64,000 nt of DNA from Ligula intestinalis (GCA_036362985.1 JAYGXS010000007.1:22674627-22738626), one strand, 5' to 3'; counted from the first letter of the stretch, positions 41,500 to 52,111 are shown. Translations and numbers: made by a program. The notes: a model not told the origin generated them from the letters alone.

Positions 41500-42290
41500 G
41501 GCATTTGTTGAAGTTCAGCCACAGTAGCCCCTTTTAGCACCACTTTTGCAAGCGATCCAAGTCATTTTGTAAGGTCTGTCCGTCCTCTGAGCTTTCAATA
41601 GACTTCCCAATCTTTAGATCGTTTGCAAACATGACTTTCTTACAGTTGAGGCAGTCAACGCAGTCGTTCACATATACCAGAAATAAAATAAGACACAGAA
41701 CGCATTCCTGCGGAACCCCACTGGATACGGTTTTCCATTCTGTTTTGTGTCTCCAATGCAAACACGCTGACGCCTGCCTGTTAGGAAGTCGGCTAAATAT
41801 TTGAGTAGGTTTCCAGTCACACACATTTGGTATTAGTCGTCTGTGTGGAACCTTTTCGAATGCCTTGCTGAATTCAATGTAGACCACATCGACCGACAAA
41901 CCCATTTCCAGAGATTTTGTCCAGCTTTATATGGATGTTAGCAGGTTAGTGAGACAAGAGTGGCCACTTCGGAATCCGTGTTGCGCTGCCCTTAGCAAGT
42001 TTTTCTCCTCAATATGTCTAATTAGTTCCGTTTTGATTAGTTTATCCATGAGTATGCAACAAATACTTTTGAGACTAATTGGTCTAAAGCTATTAGGTGG
42101 AGTTTTCTCTCCTCCTTTATAAATAGGTGTTATGTTGGCCAGCTTCCAGTCAGTAGGCAGGGCACCCTTTTCCATTGAACTTTCAAAGATCTTGGAAAGC
42201 GGGGAGGCCAGTTGTTCTGCGAGCTCATTTAGAAATTTTGCTGATAAACCATCCGGATCAGGCGATTTAGTGGGCTTTTCTTACAGTGTC
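41500..42290 (-). pseudogene. LINE H reverse transcriptase (FAND at motif C)
   Basis: Reads LSAKFLNELAEQLASPLSKI, EKGALPTDWKLANITPIYKG, NSFRPISLKSICCILMDKLI and QHGFRSGHSCLTNLL, a stop, then motif A VVYIEFSKAFEKVPHRRLIP. Motif A has Glu where Asp is catalytic. Motif B is SSGVPQECVLCLILFLVYVND, with the G-S-V-L-G-P part altered. Motif C is MFANDLKI (near 41615-41630), with Asn for the first Asp. The NDLDRLQKWC region follows, then it ends. With both metal-binding Asp positions changed the enzyme would be dead. The LINE identity is clear. Confidence 0.88.
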
Positions 42291-42599
42291 TGTTGCGAAC
42301 GATACCGTGCTAATTGTATGCGCCGCTGGGACTATATATTGCTGCACATTCTCTTCAAACGGCGGCTCCTCGGTATACACAGAAATAAAGAAATTGGACA
42401 AGAGGTTCGCCTTATCTGAGTTATCGTACACTTGTTTCCCTCGTTATCTTTCAGACAAGGGATGGGATCTCTATTCCGTTTGGTCTTATTCACATAAGAA
42501 AATAATCTTTATGGGTTATGAGCTACTACCTTGACTTGTTTTGCCACAAAGGCCATTCTTTCTTTTCAAATAAGTCTTCGATATAAATTATGCTGTTTT

Positions 42600-43622
42600 A
42601 TTTAATTCTTAGAAGTGTTGGGGCTATTGATATCGGGCGTACTTTTGCCACAGTCTTCTTTTCTTCTTGAAGTTCCCTTTTGTGTTCAGTGTCACCCATT
42701 CCGCCCAGGAGATGCGCAAGCTTTTCTTAAACGGGCAACAGTCCTCTACTAGTTGCTGAGCTAAGTTCCTAAAGAAGCACTGGGCATCGTTCGGGTCAGG
42801 TACGTATGCAGGACTCCAGTCAGTCACGTTATGTTGTCCTTTCATTTTCTTATAATCTCGTTTCCAAACATTCCTCTTGTTTATTGCGCGAGCAACGGGT
42901 ACCAAGAAATGACTGTACGCCAAGACAAGAACACAGTGATCACTTCGACCAAAAGGAGTCTGGGTATTCAATCCAAGGATGCAGTTTTCGTCTCTACTAA
43001 TGAAGAGATCGAGGCAGCTAGATTGTTGGCCACGTCGAAACCACGTGTTAATTGTGACATGCTGGGTAAGAAATTCGTCATTTACCAAGTAAAGTCGTTT
43101 CTTTTCGAATGAGTTCTCTGATCGCGAGCTGTGCATTAAATCACATTCTTTTTTCGGAGCATTAAAATCTCCAAGTATAAGAACATTTTTGATACGGCAG
43201 GCCTCCTTTACTTCAGAGATAAGTTCATCGTCCGCTTCCGTTCTTTGTTCTGGTGGTCTGTATACCACAGCAATATGGAGGTCAGGTTGGTTAGGTACTC
43301 CCAGTTTGCAACTAATTATTTTGCAGGAATTTTTTCTGTGTGATGACACACTATCTCGGACGTAGTTTATACCAGCTCGTATGAACATCGCGATTCCCCC
43401 ACCCTTACGACCGTTTCTGTCCATGCTGATAAGCTAAACTCCTTCCAGCCCGACTTCTGTATCTGCTATTTGCTCAGTTAACCATGTTTCAGTTAGCGCT
43501 ATCAGGTCCGGTTTTACATGGTCCATGGCGAGTTTGATTTCATCCAGTTTGTTAAATAGACTCACAACATTTGTGTACATCATTGTCATGTTCTTGGCTT
43601 CACTCGATCTCGCCTTTGTCAC
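42600..43622 (-). pseudogene. LINE H endonuclease
   Basis: Starts NMTMMYTNVVSLFNKLDEIK, PDLIALTETWLTEQ, a stop at 43432-43434, then DRNGRKGGGIAMFIRAGINY, IAVVYRPPEQRTEADD, VLILGDFNAPKKECD, SSCLDLFISRDENC and FGRSDHCVLVLAY. N, E-T-W, GDFN and SDH are all present, so apart from the one stop the catalytic set is intact. The linker continues NKRNVWKRDYKKMKG and AEWVTLNTKGNFKKKRRLWQ to about 42624. Confidence 0.9.
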
Positions 43623-43624
43623 TT

Positions 43625-44560
43625 TTATTGCTGGTCGTGATGGCGAGATCCAGCCTCCATTGATTTTGTGGAGATTTTCACGTTAAGTTGATTGCCCGGC
43701 CGTGTGACTTTTGTTAGGATGACGGGCGTCCTCCACAGAAAGGGCCTTTGACGTCGGACAATTACCCCATTGCGTATTTCCAGGCCCTTCTCTCCTTTTT
43801 CTTTCAAGATGGCTAAGTCTGCCTTTAAGGCCCTCCATTTCATCTTCTCCTTAACCGTGTACTCTTGTTGAAAAAAACGTCTTATGGCCGGGGATTCCTC
43901 CTGCCGTTCGCTTGAGCAGGAGATCTTTCTGAAGTTAACTCTCAACAATAAGTTTTAATGGCCTGGGTTTCCTCGCTTGAGAATTGGAGTTTTCCTCACT
44001 GTTTATTCGGAAATGCTTGAGTATGAAAAAGTTATCATCCTCAATAATGACGTCCTTTAAGCACTCCCTTAAGACCTTGGTGTCCTCATCTATTCTGCTC
44101 TTCGGACTATGCTTATTTGATTCAGGGAGCCCATGTAGAATAATACACCGTGCAATATCCACCTCAACTTTGTCTCGAGGTATTTGTTGGATAGTCCGGC
44201 TGATTCCAGCACGGGCCTCAGTGCTATGGCCTTGAGAATTTGCAAGGTAAGGAAGTTCCTCATGGGCTGAAAAGAGGCGCAGCGTATCAGTCCCGCAGAC
44301 CGTTAGAGATGTTTCTGTAGGATCTTGATCACAGTGCTCCTCGTCGAGGCCAACTTGACCATTTATGTTACTTGCCTGATCATTTTTGTGCGTAGACGCT
44401 TCGGCGAGGGATGCTGCTGCTGCGTACGTAAGATCCCCTCCCTCAAGTTCACGTATCGCTAGTTTCTCCTCGTGAGGGAGAAATCTTGAGGGAGAAATCT
44501 TCAGCTCTTCCAGCTCCACTCTAAGACTGTTAACCACCACCTCAATTTTCGTTAATTTGT
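43625..44560 (-). pseudogene. LINE H ORF1 protein
   Basis: Frame 44540-43935 begins VVNSLRVELEELKISPSRFL (heptad-like, possibly a coiled coil), with SRTIQQIPRDKVEVDIARCI, ILHGLPESNKHSP and NFFILKHFRINSEENSNSQA then RKPRPLKLIVES. The frame shifts and 43948-43625 reads IRRFFQQEYTVKEKMKWRAL, KGLEIRNGVIVRRQRPFLWR. This is the same C-terminal plan as family B ORF1 (F-R-I then RPRPLK, then L-x-I-R-x-G-x-IV). RNA binding is inferred from the LINE ORF1 family. It is inactivated by at least one shift. Confidence 0.75.
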
Positions 44561-44710
44561 TAAGAAGGGTAAAATATGATATGCAGGCTTCATCTTTATG
44601 AGTTGCATCCCTTAAACATTAAAGACTTTAAGTTCGCTTGGCAGGAAGACTTTTCACTAAGCTTCGTGACCGATCTTTTGTATTTGACGACTGAATTTGA
44701 CTATACGCTT

Positions 44711-44790
44711 CTATAGCTCCATCGGTTAGCCATTCGACTTCCACCCGAGGTATCCGCGGTTCGACTCCCGGCCCCGCTGGAAGCTTTGTA
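44711..44790 (+). mobile_element. tRNA-like SINE head with A and B boxes
   Basis: TAGCTCCATCGGTTAG (44714-44729) fits the polymerase III A box and GGTTCGACTCC (44758-44768) fits the B box GGTTCGANTCC exactly, at tRNA spacing. An anticodon-type arm TTCG...CGAG with TCC in the anticodon position lies between. D and T stems have mismatches, so it is not a working tRNA gene. It lies on the plus strand inside the N-terminal region of LINE H ORF1 (minus). I cannot see the SINE's 3' end with confidence. Confidence 0.55.
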
Positions 44791-45060
44791 GAATTATCGA
44801 GAGCAGTAGCTTCTACTGCCATTTTAGTTGTAAACGAAACGATTAAATTCAAAATATTAAATTTGCCTTTGTGACTGTGACGTAGTGTGTTGACTGATAT
44901 TCAAAATAGCGAAAATTTTCCGACGGTGTGTAGAGTATTGCAAATATTTGAAGCAGACTGAGTAGAAAGTACGCCTACTTGCTTAGAAGCACTTTCAAAT
45001 ATGTTTAAACAATATACAGGATATTCAGGAACGACTCAGCCGTTTGTAGATCTTCGAGGT

Positions 45061-46452
45061 CCTGAATAACTGCTGATCTTCGAGAAAGCTTGAGATCCTT
45101 GCACCTTGGTCTTTTTAGGCTGTTTTCGCTTGCTTGTTTGTAGGTTGCGAGTTCAGTTCAAAGACTTGAGAAACAAATTCCACTTTGATTCCGTCTTCTG
45201 ATGAATTTCGACACAATAAAAATTCCACGATGACGAAATTGTTGAATAGTATCCAATGCTTAATATCTGGATTCCGCGAGAGTGTCCAGAAGTGTGAAAT
45301 CCCGAAACGACTAAATCCCTTGGAGTCCGAAAAAGTCAAACCGATTTCGAAGGACGCACCACATGCTCCAACAAGCCGCAGCAAATGCTAAGGCAAGCCA
45401 CAACAGACACTGAGGTAAACTGGGCAAGCACCACAAAACCTACAGCAAGCAGAAGCAACGCAGCGAACTACCACGATGGAAAACAGGAGTTTAAGCAGAC
45501 TCGCGGAGAATCTGCCCACTCGATCGCCACTCCTACCTCCGTTTCCGGTGTAAAGACAAGGTCAATAAGACCGGGGATGAGGGAGGGTGTAGGTGGCTGG
45601 CGTGGTAACCACCCAACAGGCGCACACGTGATACAGTCAACTCGCTAGATATGCTCCCACCTTCGTGGGAGCGCCATAAAGGCCACATTAAGAAGAAGCC
45701 ATTGCAGCCTGACTCCCAGTTCTCCTTCTCCTCCCATACGCACACACAAACACTCGCACGCAAAAGGAGCAGCAGCGTAGGGGGCCCGAGTTTTCCCGTC
45801 ATTTGGCAAATCCTTCTAGCCTGGAATTTTAGCGTACCTTGATGGATTCGAGTGCACTCATATTTATTAAGGTGAGGTGAGAAGCGCGCCGAGGGTTGAC
45901 CTTACGCCCTCTCCCACCATAGAGCGACCGCCTAGCTACTTGGGCACTTGAGGTGGGGCCTGAAACCCAGTGGGATCGCGAACGCATCCACCGGCAGTGA
46001 ATCAAATCCGAGAGATAGTGCCAGCGTCTACCAGGCCGCAGGGACCGTGGTTGGCCAAGCTCTGACATTGCACTTGCATACAGATATTCGGTCTCAGAAG
46101 GGTGAGAGCAGCCCTGCACGAAGTCTGGGCCAACACCCTTCTGAGACGGGAAACCAATCAGGCATCGACTGAAAAGCACAACCCATGCTCTGTTGCCGGT
46201 TGGCGTCCGTGGGCGGGGCTGAAACGAAAGAGAGAGAGACAAGATAGTGAACCTTGCAATCGTGGATGGGCAGAAAAAGAATAAAAAGGAGAAGAAGAAG
46301 AATAAGAAGAGAAGAAGAGAGGAAGAGGGTGCGGGAACGAAAGAAAGGAAGACCGAGAAAGGTAGATAAGGATAAGCATAAGTTAGGGGTGAAAAGGAAG
46401 AGAGGGGCAAGGCGAAGGAGCTAGGGAGAGAGAGAGAAAATTAGCAGAGAAC
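45061..46452. repeat. Repeat-rich stretch without a recognisable gene
   Basis: Open frames exist on both strands (for example 45829-46410 minus and 45385-45648 plus), but I recognise no domain, and a purine/pyrimidine run creates part of the longest one. Visible structure: an 8-bp stem GCTCCCAC-CTTC-GTGGGAGC at 45653-45672, a 14-bp perfect inverted repeat GTCTCAGAAGGGTG (46091-46104) / 46134-46147, and the purine tract from 46219. It is probably a non-coding or SINE-type repeat of the host lineage. Confidence 0.45.
46219..46440 (+). repeat. Purine-rich low-complexity tract
   Basis: A run of GAA, GAG and AAG words with few pyrimidines (such as AAAGAGAGAGAGAC and AAAAGGAGAAGAAGAAGAAT). On the minus strand it appears as spurious Ser/Phe/Leu-rich protein. 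Not a gene. Confidence 0.85.
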
Positions 46453-46686
46453 ATGAACACAAACACAGCTTACCTTCCATCGGAAGATTTTCGTGGGGTG
46501 CTTGAGGTGACTGCAGTGACTATAGCTTCGATTAGTAGTGTTAGTGATACTGATAACAGAAAGTTTAGCAGTTCTGCAGAAGAAAGAAAGTCACAGACAA
46601 CAAAGCTAAATGTGCCTGAAAGGTTGTACAGGTTAGAATTTATAGGGAGTATCATTGATGATAAGGCTATAACCCATGTTTATTAG
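46453..46686 (+). other. Small unidentified open frame (77 codons)
   Basis: ATG start; the product begins MNTNTAYLPSEDFRGVLEV and continues with a Ser/Thr-rich middle, ending IGSIIDDKAITHVY. I see no motif, signal peptide or membrane segment. It lies between the purine tract and the Penelope RT scrap. It may be chance. Confidence 0.15.
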
Positions 46687-46693
46687 TGGCAAC

Positions 46694-47000
46694 TCACGAA
46701 ACAGCGTGACAATCCCATTTAGTTTGGCTTACGGTTTCAATGGCAAGACTCTGTGGGATGGAGGTGAATAATGAGGTGACGTCGAATGATATCATGATCT
46801 CATCTGCCTCGAGTTTTAATCCAGTGAGCCTCTCCAAAAAATGCATGGCTGATCGGACTGTCGGACCTGAGCCCGACGTAAGGGGATTCAAGCGTCGGAA
46901 CATCCATTTGGCCAGGTTTAAGGTGGGTGTGCCAGGGAGTGACACGATCCGACGAAGTGGAACACCCTCTGCCACTCTTTGGATTACTGTGAGTCGGGGC
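46694..47000 (-). pseudogene. Penelope-like element RT fragment
   Basis: The minus frame reads RRIVSLPGTPTLNLAKWMFR, RLNPLTSGSGPTVRSAMHFL, ERLTGLKLEADEIMISFDVT and SLFTSIPQSLAIETV. RPIVS--GTPT-NLA--L---L and the motif A phrase SFDVTSLFTSIP are diagnostic of Penelope-like RTs, which differ from LINE RTs. The motif A Asp is kept. Only about 90 residues remain. No GIY-YIG endonuclease is found next to it, and the frame ends after motif A. It is non-functional. Confidence 0.88.
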
Positions 47001-48062
47001 CGTGCACGGCCGGCTCGTACTCACTCTATTCCCTCTCCTCGTGACCCTGGTAGCAGAAACGGCTGTTGCCTATGCCGCTTTAAGCCGCGCAGCCTCGACC
47101 TCTGCCTGCTGTGTATGTAAGTTTAGCGTGAGGACCACGTTTGTCCGTGACCTACTTCCCTCGAAGAAACAGCATGGATATCGATTGCCATTAGACCTTA
47201 TGTCATTGAAATAGGCAAGGTCAGGCGTATAGCGGATAAGCGTAATTGACAAGAGCGAAGATCAACCCCCCCCCTCCCCCCTCCCCCCACGCACACCCAG
47301 AGTCATACCAGCAGATTAGGCGTACGTTAGCAAGATGACTGTGATAGGCGTGAGGCGAATGCAGTGACATGACTGGGGCTTAAGATCGCACCCTTAATTA
47401 TCGCTGAGCACAGGAATATTTTAAAGCATAGCTATAGGTTAAATAAATGCACGGCAGAAGTTCCTATAGAAGACAGCGAGTAAGGACGAGTAAAATTGAT
47501 CAGCTAGGGATTGAGATTAAGTAACTAGTGATTTTAATAGGAGTCTAATGCTGGTGAAGCTAATACGAGAAACCATGCTAGATAGTAGTAGTAGCTGCAG
47601 TTATAGAATCAATAGTACAGAAAGCATCTTACATAAAGCCAGTAAGGTAAGAGATAGGAGGAAAGCTCGGCTTACCTGTGGGGCATTGACGTGGTGTTCC
47701 CAGCGAGCCTGAAGGCGCAATCGTGTCTTGTAGGTAATGCAGCGACTAGTGAGTGGGGCTGGAACTCGGGGTGCGCTTGAGTAACAGGGAGTTACTTGTA
47801 AAAGTCCTTGGTTTTCGTTAATCAGGTTACCTACTGTAGCTATCGCCACGAGCCCAACCAAGGCTGTTCCCATGGGCAGTATAACACTCCTACGCAGCTG
47901 CGAGCATAAAAAGGTAGGATGGCGCACATAAAAAGGGCAGTATTTCGCCAGATTCCAACTCCGTTCTTCTTGATCCTGTCTTGACGCTAGGTCCACATGG
48001 ATGAGGGTAGAGAGAGTATGGTAGATGCATCGCAAGTCTATTATCATTTAAAATTAATTCAC
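47001..48062. other. Intergenic stretch, no gene recognised
   Basis: No RT, EN or gag motif on either strand. An open minus frame at 47601-48047 has Leu-rich ends but no recognisable domain. The only marked feature is the C-rich run at 47265-47289 (G-rich on the minus strand). It ends where B4 begins. Confidence 0.5.
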
Positions 48063-51000
48063 GCGGAGGAAGCTGCATCTATATTAAGCAGCCACTTGCA
48101 TTTCTCCCGTTGGACTATCCACAATTCACAGCGGTGGAGGAGAGCTGCTGGCTACAAGTTGTTCTAAAAAACAAATGCTCCTTACTTGTTGGCTGTGTTT
48201 ATCGCCCACCTAATGCCGATGCAGACTACGATCTTTGTCTCTCGCAGGCATTTCATGCCGCAGCTGACTTGAATCTTAAGTATTGCTTGATTGCAGGCGA
48301 TTTTAACCTTCCTGACGTGCAGTGGTTTCCACCATCCGGTCCTTCAAAGTACGAGAACTTACTTGAGGCAATAGATATCGGCATGTGGGATCAGGTAGTC
48401 GATTTTCCCACTCGAGGAGCAAACATACTCGACCTTATTTTTTGTAGGGGATGCGAACCACTTTCAGTGTCATCCTTAGACGCACTTGGGAGTTCAGACC
48501 ATGTTACAGTTGTTAGTGAACTAGAACTGGAGGCGGATAAAACATTTTCCCAAAAGTATAGTATTTATCATGACTTCCGATCAGCAAACACGGTTGACCT
48601 ACTGGCACATCTAAACGCTCTCGACTGGGCTGAATTTTTCCAATGTTTGGATGTAAATGTTTGTACCGATGCACTGTACAAAGTGTTGGATCCACTCATC
48701 CTCCACTTTGTCCCGCGTAAGAAAGTAATACATGTCAAGGATGAAGTGTACCTTCCTCTGTCTTTCCGTCGTAGGCTGCGTAAACTCTTTCGTCGTTTGC
48801 ATCGGCTGAACGACACTTCCGTTCTGCCCTTGATCACACTGATCTTTGAGCAGGCTAAGAAGCTCTCCGAAGAAAAACAGATAGCCGATGAGGCTCACTT
48901 CGCTGAAAACTCTTCCCTTAATGTTGCGAAACTCTTTTCGCGTACAGTAAAAGCGCAGATGAAAACGCAGCACCCCATACTTAGAGATGCTTTAGGAAAC
49001 CCCATAGCTGACGCTAAGCTGACCGCCGATAGCTTCAATGCGTTCCTATCCAAAACGTTTAGTGAAAGCTCGTTCGCTGCACCTCCGGTTATCCAGGCTT
49101 GGACGGGTGCCATACTCGAAACCATAAGTTTTACCGTCTGGGATGTGACTGTAGCCATTCGTCGTTATCGTCAATCCTATAGTCCAGGACCAGATGGCGT
49201 CCCAGTTAGCCTTCTAAAAGCTGAAGCGAATGATATCTTTCCGTCTATTCTTTGTAAGGTATTTAATCTTGCGTTTGAGAGCGAAACCTTTCCTTCGTTG
49301 TGGAAGGAATCGCACATAATGCCTATTCGCAAGCACGGCCGATCGACATCATTCGACAACTTTAGGCCAATAAATACACTTCCCGCAGCATCGAAGATCT
49401 TGGAGACCTTAATCAAAGAAAAGATGATGCGTCACTTGACAGAGAACAACCTGCTCAGTACAGCTCAACATGGCTTTCTCGAGAAACGATCTTGTGACAC
49501 CTGCCAGCTCTCTTTCTTTGATTATGTGCTGCAATCTAGGGACAGTGGTTTTGCCACTTATAGCGTCTATTTTGATTTTACTAAGGCCTTTGATCGGGTC
49601 GATCATAACCTCCTCCTTCTGAAACTGGCCTCCTTTGGCATAGGTAGCAAGCCTCTGAACTTCATATCTTCCTATTTGGATGCTCGCACACAACGAGTAA
49701 AAATTTCCAATGTTATCTCCAACCCCACGCATGTGAGGAGTGGAGTTATACAGGGTAGTGTACTGGGTCCGCTCCTATTTTGCCTTTTTGTCAACGACGT
49801 TTCAGATTGTTTTCAGTATGGCAGACCCTTCATGTACGCTGATGATTTAAAAGTCGCTTATCGATATAAACCAGCAGATCGCAACATCGTGCTCGAGCTG
49901 ATAAAAAAGGATCTTCAGGCCTTCGCCCAGTGGTGTTGCACATGGCGCCTCACCCTTTCATGGCACAAATGTTCCGTTATGGTTGTTGGCGACGATCATC
50001 AACCGGAATTAAGCATTGACGGCCACGAACTAAATGTTCCAGCTGTTATCAAGGATTTGGGCATATCCTACTCTAATAGTCTCAATTTGTCAGAGCACTG
50101 TGCCCTGATAGTCTCGAAAGCACGCCGAACAACCGGATTTATCCTTAGAAATTTTAAGACTATCAATGTTAGAACTAGCCTTTATAATATGTACGTGAGA
50201 CCTAGTCTTGAATACTGCTCGCCTCTGTTCAGTCTTCTGCGCACTAGTGAACGGAAGAAAATAGAATCGGTGCAGCACTTCTTCACTAGAAGAGTTTTCA
50301 CTACAGAACACCGTAACTTAACCTACCAACAAAGGTGCGAACTTATAAAGCTGGATCCCCTATGGCTTCGTCGATTGCAGAAGGGTCTATTTTTACTGTT
50401 TAAACTTTTGAATGGTCAAACCTTTAATCCTCTTAGTACAATAAGGCAGCTTGAGCACTCTCGACGCGCCAGTCATCGAGACGTATTTTTATTTCTTCCT
50501 ATGGCACGTACAGTTAAGTACCGGCAATTCTTTTCAGTAAATGCCATATCAATCTGGAATAAGCTGCCCAAAAGTATTAAAACCCAGCAAAACTACCCTA
50601 TGTTTAAGAGAGCTGTAACTAGTTTTCTACATTCAGGACAACTTTCACGAATTTTGGGTGCTGACTCGGTGGAATCTCTCTTTCACTCTGATGGCGTTCG
50701 TGGACTTTGAACCCCGCCAGGCTTCATGCTGAAGATAATGCTGCTGAAGCAGCAGCCCGCAGTCTGCTAACCCTTCAGCCGATAGCGCGCAACTTTTGCC
50801 GACAACCATTGAAGGAAGACTGAGAACACTGTGTTCTTGTGCCAACCCTCTCCGTCTGGAACTAATGTTTTTAAACGATATGAAACAGTTCTCCTGCTGA
50901 TGAGTCAACTCAGCTTACAACTGTACATTTATTCCGTTTGTATCATACCTTTGAAGGCAGGTTTTTTTCACTTGAAACAAACTCCTAATCTCGCCCAGTA

Positions 51001-51176
51001 TTGACGAAACAAAAAACCTGAAACAAAACCAATACTGGCTGCAACATAAGGAGTTTGTTTTAGGTTTTTTTCCGGTCTTCGAGGTGTTGGAAGGCGCCCA
51101 AGAGGTGCATTACCAACTCTTTACAATTGCCTGTAAACTGGCATAATAAACATATTATATATTATATTATATTATA
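48063..51176 (+). mobile_element. LINE B4, 5'-truncated, with intact ORF2 remainder
   Basis: It starts inside the endonuclease at GGAGGAAGCTGC and runs through EN, linker, RT and 3' UTR to an ATATT-repeat tail at 51150-51176. The 3' UTR has the nested hairpin (12-bp outer stem about 50975-51060, 9-bp inner stem). I could not find a convincing target duplication. It is the youngest-looking element in the window. Confidence 0.93.
48065..50710 (+). CDS. B4 endonuclease (partial) and reverse transcriptase
   Basis: A single open frame of 881 codons from the truncation point to the stop at 50708-50710; the first ATG in frame is not the true start. EN motifs: LLVGCVYRPPNADADYD, LIAGDFNLPDVQWF, GANILDLIFCRG and GSSDHVTVVSE. 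The N-terminal N-R and E-T-W parts are missing. Linker: AKLFSRTVKAQMKTQHPI. RT: YSPGPDGVPVSLLKAEAND, RPINTLPAASKILETL, motif A VYFDFTKAFDRVDH (near 49566), motif B SGVIQGSVLGPLLF (near 49740), motif C YADD (49835-49846), KDLG, then a thumb ending FHSDGVRGL. All catalytic RT residues are kept, unlike B1, B2, B3 and B5. EN is incomplete, so self-mobilisation is unlikely. Confidence 0.95.
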   Translation, partial: GGSCIYIKQPLAFLPLDYPQFTAVEESCWLQVVLKNKCSLLVGCVYRPPNADADYDLCLSQAFHAAADLNLKYCLIAGDFNLPDVQWFPPSGPSKYENLLEAIDIGMWDQVVDFPTRGANILDLIFCRGCEPLSVSSLDALGSSDHVTVVSELELEADKTFSQKYSIYHDFRSANTVDLLAHLNALDWAEFFQCLDVNVCTDALYKVLDPLILHFVPRKKVIHVKDEVYLPLSFRRRLRKLFRRLHRLNDTSVLPLITLIFEQAKKLSEEKQIADEAHFAENSSLNVAKLFSRTVKAQMKTQHPILRDALGNPIADAKLTADSFNAFLSKTFSESSFAAPPVIQAWTGAILETISFTVWDVTVAIRRYRQSYSPGPDGVPVSLLKAEANDIFPSILCKVFNLAFESETFPSLWKESHIMPIRKHGRSTSFDNFRPINTLPAASKILETLIKEKMMRHLTENNLLSTAQHGFLEKRSCDTCQLSFFDYVLQSRDSGFATYSVYFDFTKAFDRVDHNLLLLKLASFGIGSKPLNFISSYLDARTQRVKISNVISNPTHVRSGVIQGSVLGPLLFCLFVNDVSDCFQYGRPFMYADDLKVAYRYKPADRNIVLELIKKDLQAFAQWCCTWRLTLSWHKCSVMVVGDDHQPELSIDGHELNVPAVIKDLGISYSNSLNLSEHCALIVSKARRTTGFILRNFKTINVRTSLYNMYVRPSLEYCSPLFSLLRTSERKKIESVQHFFTRRVFTTEHRNLTYQQRCELIKLDPLWLRRLQKGLFLLFKLLNGQTFNPLSTIRQLEHSRRASHRDVFLFLPMARTVKYRQFFSVNAISIWNKLPKSIKTQQNYPMFKRAVTSFLHSGQLSRILGADSVESLFHSDGVRGL

Positions 51177-52111
51177 TCGCTGGTCTTGTGACACCATGTT
51201 GTGGTGCACACGAAATCGATGGTCGAACTGTCTAACAGTGGTTTGCTGTAGATATGAACGTTTTTTCAGGCAAATGAGCATCAAAATTATTTGTTTCTTT
51301 GCTTATTGTCAGTTTACAGACAGTAATAAAGAAATGAACTGCTGGGACGGCACAGAACAGGAGTTAACCCTCGTGCCGTTCTCGACTCAGGATAAAATGA
51401 AAGAACACGCGATAGCTCCATCGCATAAAGGAACAGGTTACGCGCGACCTTCAAAGGGCTGACGCCACACAAGAACGCGAGGAGGCACACACAGGCGAGA
51501 CCGCTGCAGGCCGGGTTCCGCCATCGGGAGGTCACGCTGAGGACATCATCAATAAATGCCTCTATCGGCCATTCATGGAGAGCCAAAAGGGAACAATGAC
51601 TACTGGCCCTTAAAAAGCGAGACTGCGAGTAGAATGGCATTCTGCTGCTAGTGACCCGAGACCTGCTGTTGGCCGAGACGCGCTACCCACGACGGAAGAC
51701 ACGCTGCTGACGATAGAGAACATGCTGCTGACGGACACACAGAAGAGAGAGTTTATTTACTAGCAGTAACTGTGATAGGTAAGTTTTATCTACTTTTCTG
51801 TTCTGCCTTCTCTTCCTAAGACGTAACTCGGGACTATAACCAGTGTTGACACAGGAACACACAAGGTTAAAACGGAAGGTTTATCAAGGTCAAGCGCTGG
51901 TTTCGAATTTTCAGATAAGTGGCAAATTTATATAAATCTATTTATTGAAGAGAAGATACGATGAATAGTCTTTCGTTTTCTTATATAAATTATCCGCAAG
52001 TACCATTACTTACGTTTTGAAGAATCTGCTTCCATTCCCTGCGTTGGTTTGGTTTCTGCTTGCTTACCTAGGAATATGCTATCCATCTGTCTTGCTTTCA
52101 GCAACTTATAT
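51177..52111. other. Stretch without a recognised gene
   Basis: Short open frames are present (51127-51462 plus, 51314-51640 minus) without motifs. It contains CTGCTGACGATAGAGAACATG-like repeated CTGCTGACG words near 51700-51740 and a GATAGGTAAGTTTT donor-like site near 51775. I see no evidence for an exon. Possibly an unrecognised repeat. Confidence 0.4.

Larger units (their letters stand above)
41150..45060 (-). mobile_element. LINE H: 5' region, ORF1, EN, RT
   Basis: Minus-strand order: 5' region (45060-44860) with a CTCGAAGATCTACAAACGG-like start motif, ORF1 (44850-43625), EN (43622-42600), linker, RT (42290-41500) and a short 3' remainder to about 41150. It is a separate family from A-E. 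Frames are broken several times. A tRNA-like piece lies in the ORF1 N-terminal region. Confidence 0.85.

Noticed and set aside
44711..44790. Functional tRNA gene (anticodon-position TCC).
   Set aside because: Two T-stem and several D-stem pairs are mismatched, so a tRNA-derived SINE or pseudogene is the better reading.
45829..46410. A 193-codon minus frame rich in Ser, Leu and Phe, with a hydrophobic start resembling a signal peptide.
   Set aside because: The hydrophobic part is the translation of a purine/pyrimidine tract and the rest has no domain. More likely a repeat than a secreted protein.
47601..48047. A 148-codon minus frame with a hydrophobic stretch (PMGTALVGLVAIATVGNLI) that could be a membrane segment.
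   Set aside because: No recognisable domain, no start context and no second copy in the window. Not enough to call a gene.
51775..51790. GATAGGTAAGTTTT as an exon-intron splice donor of a host gene.
   Set aside because: No coding exon or acceptor could be found nearby. A lone donor-like word is expected by chance.
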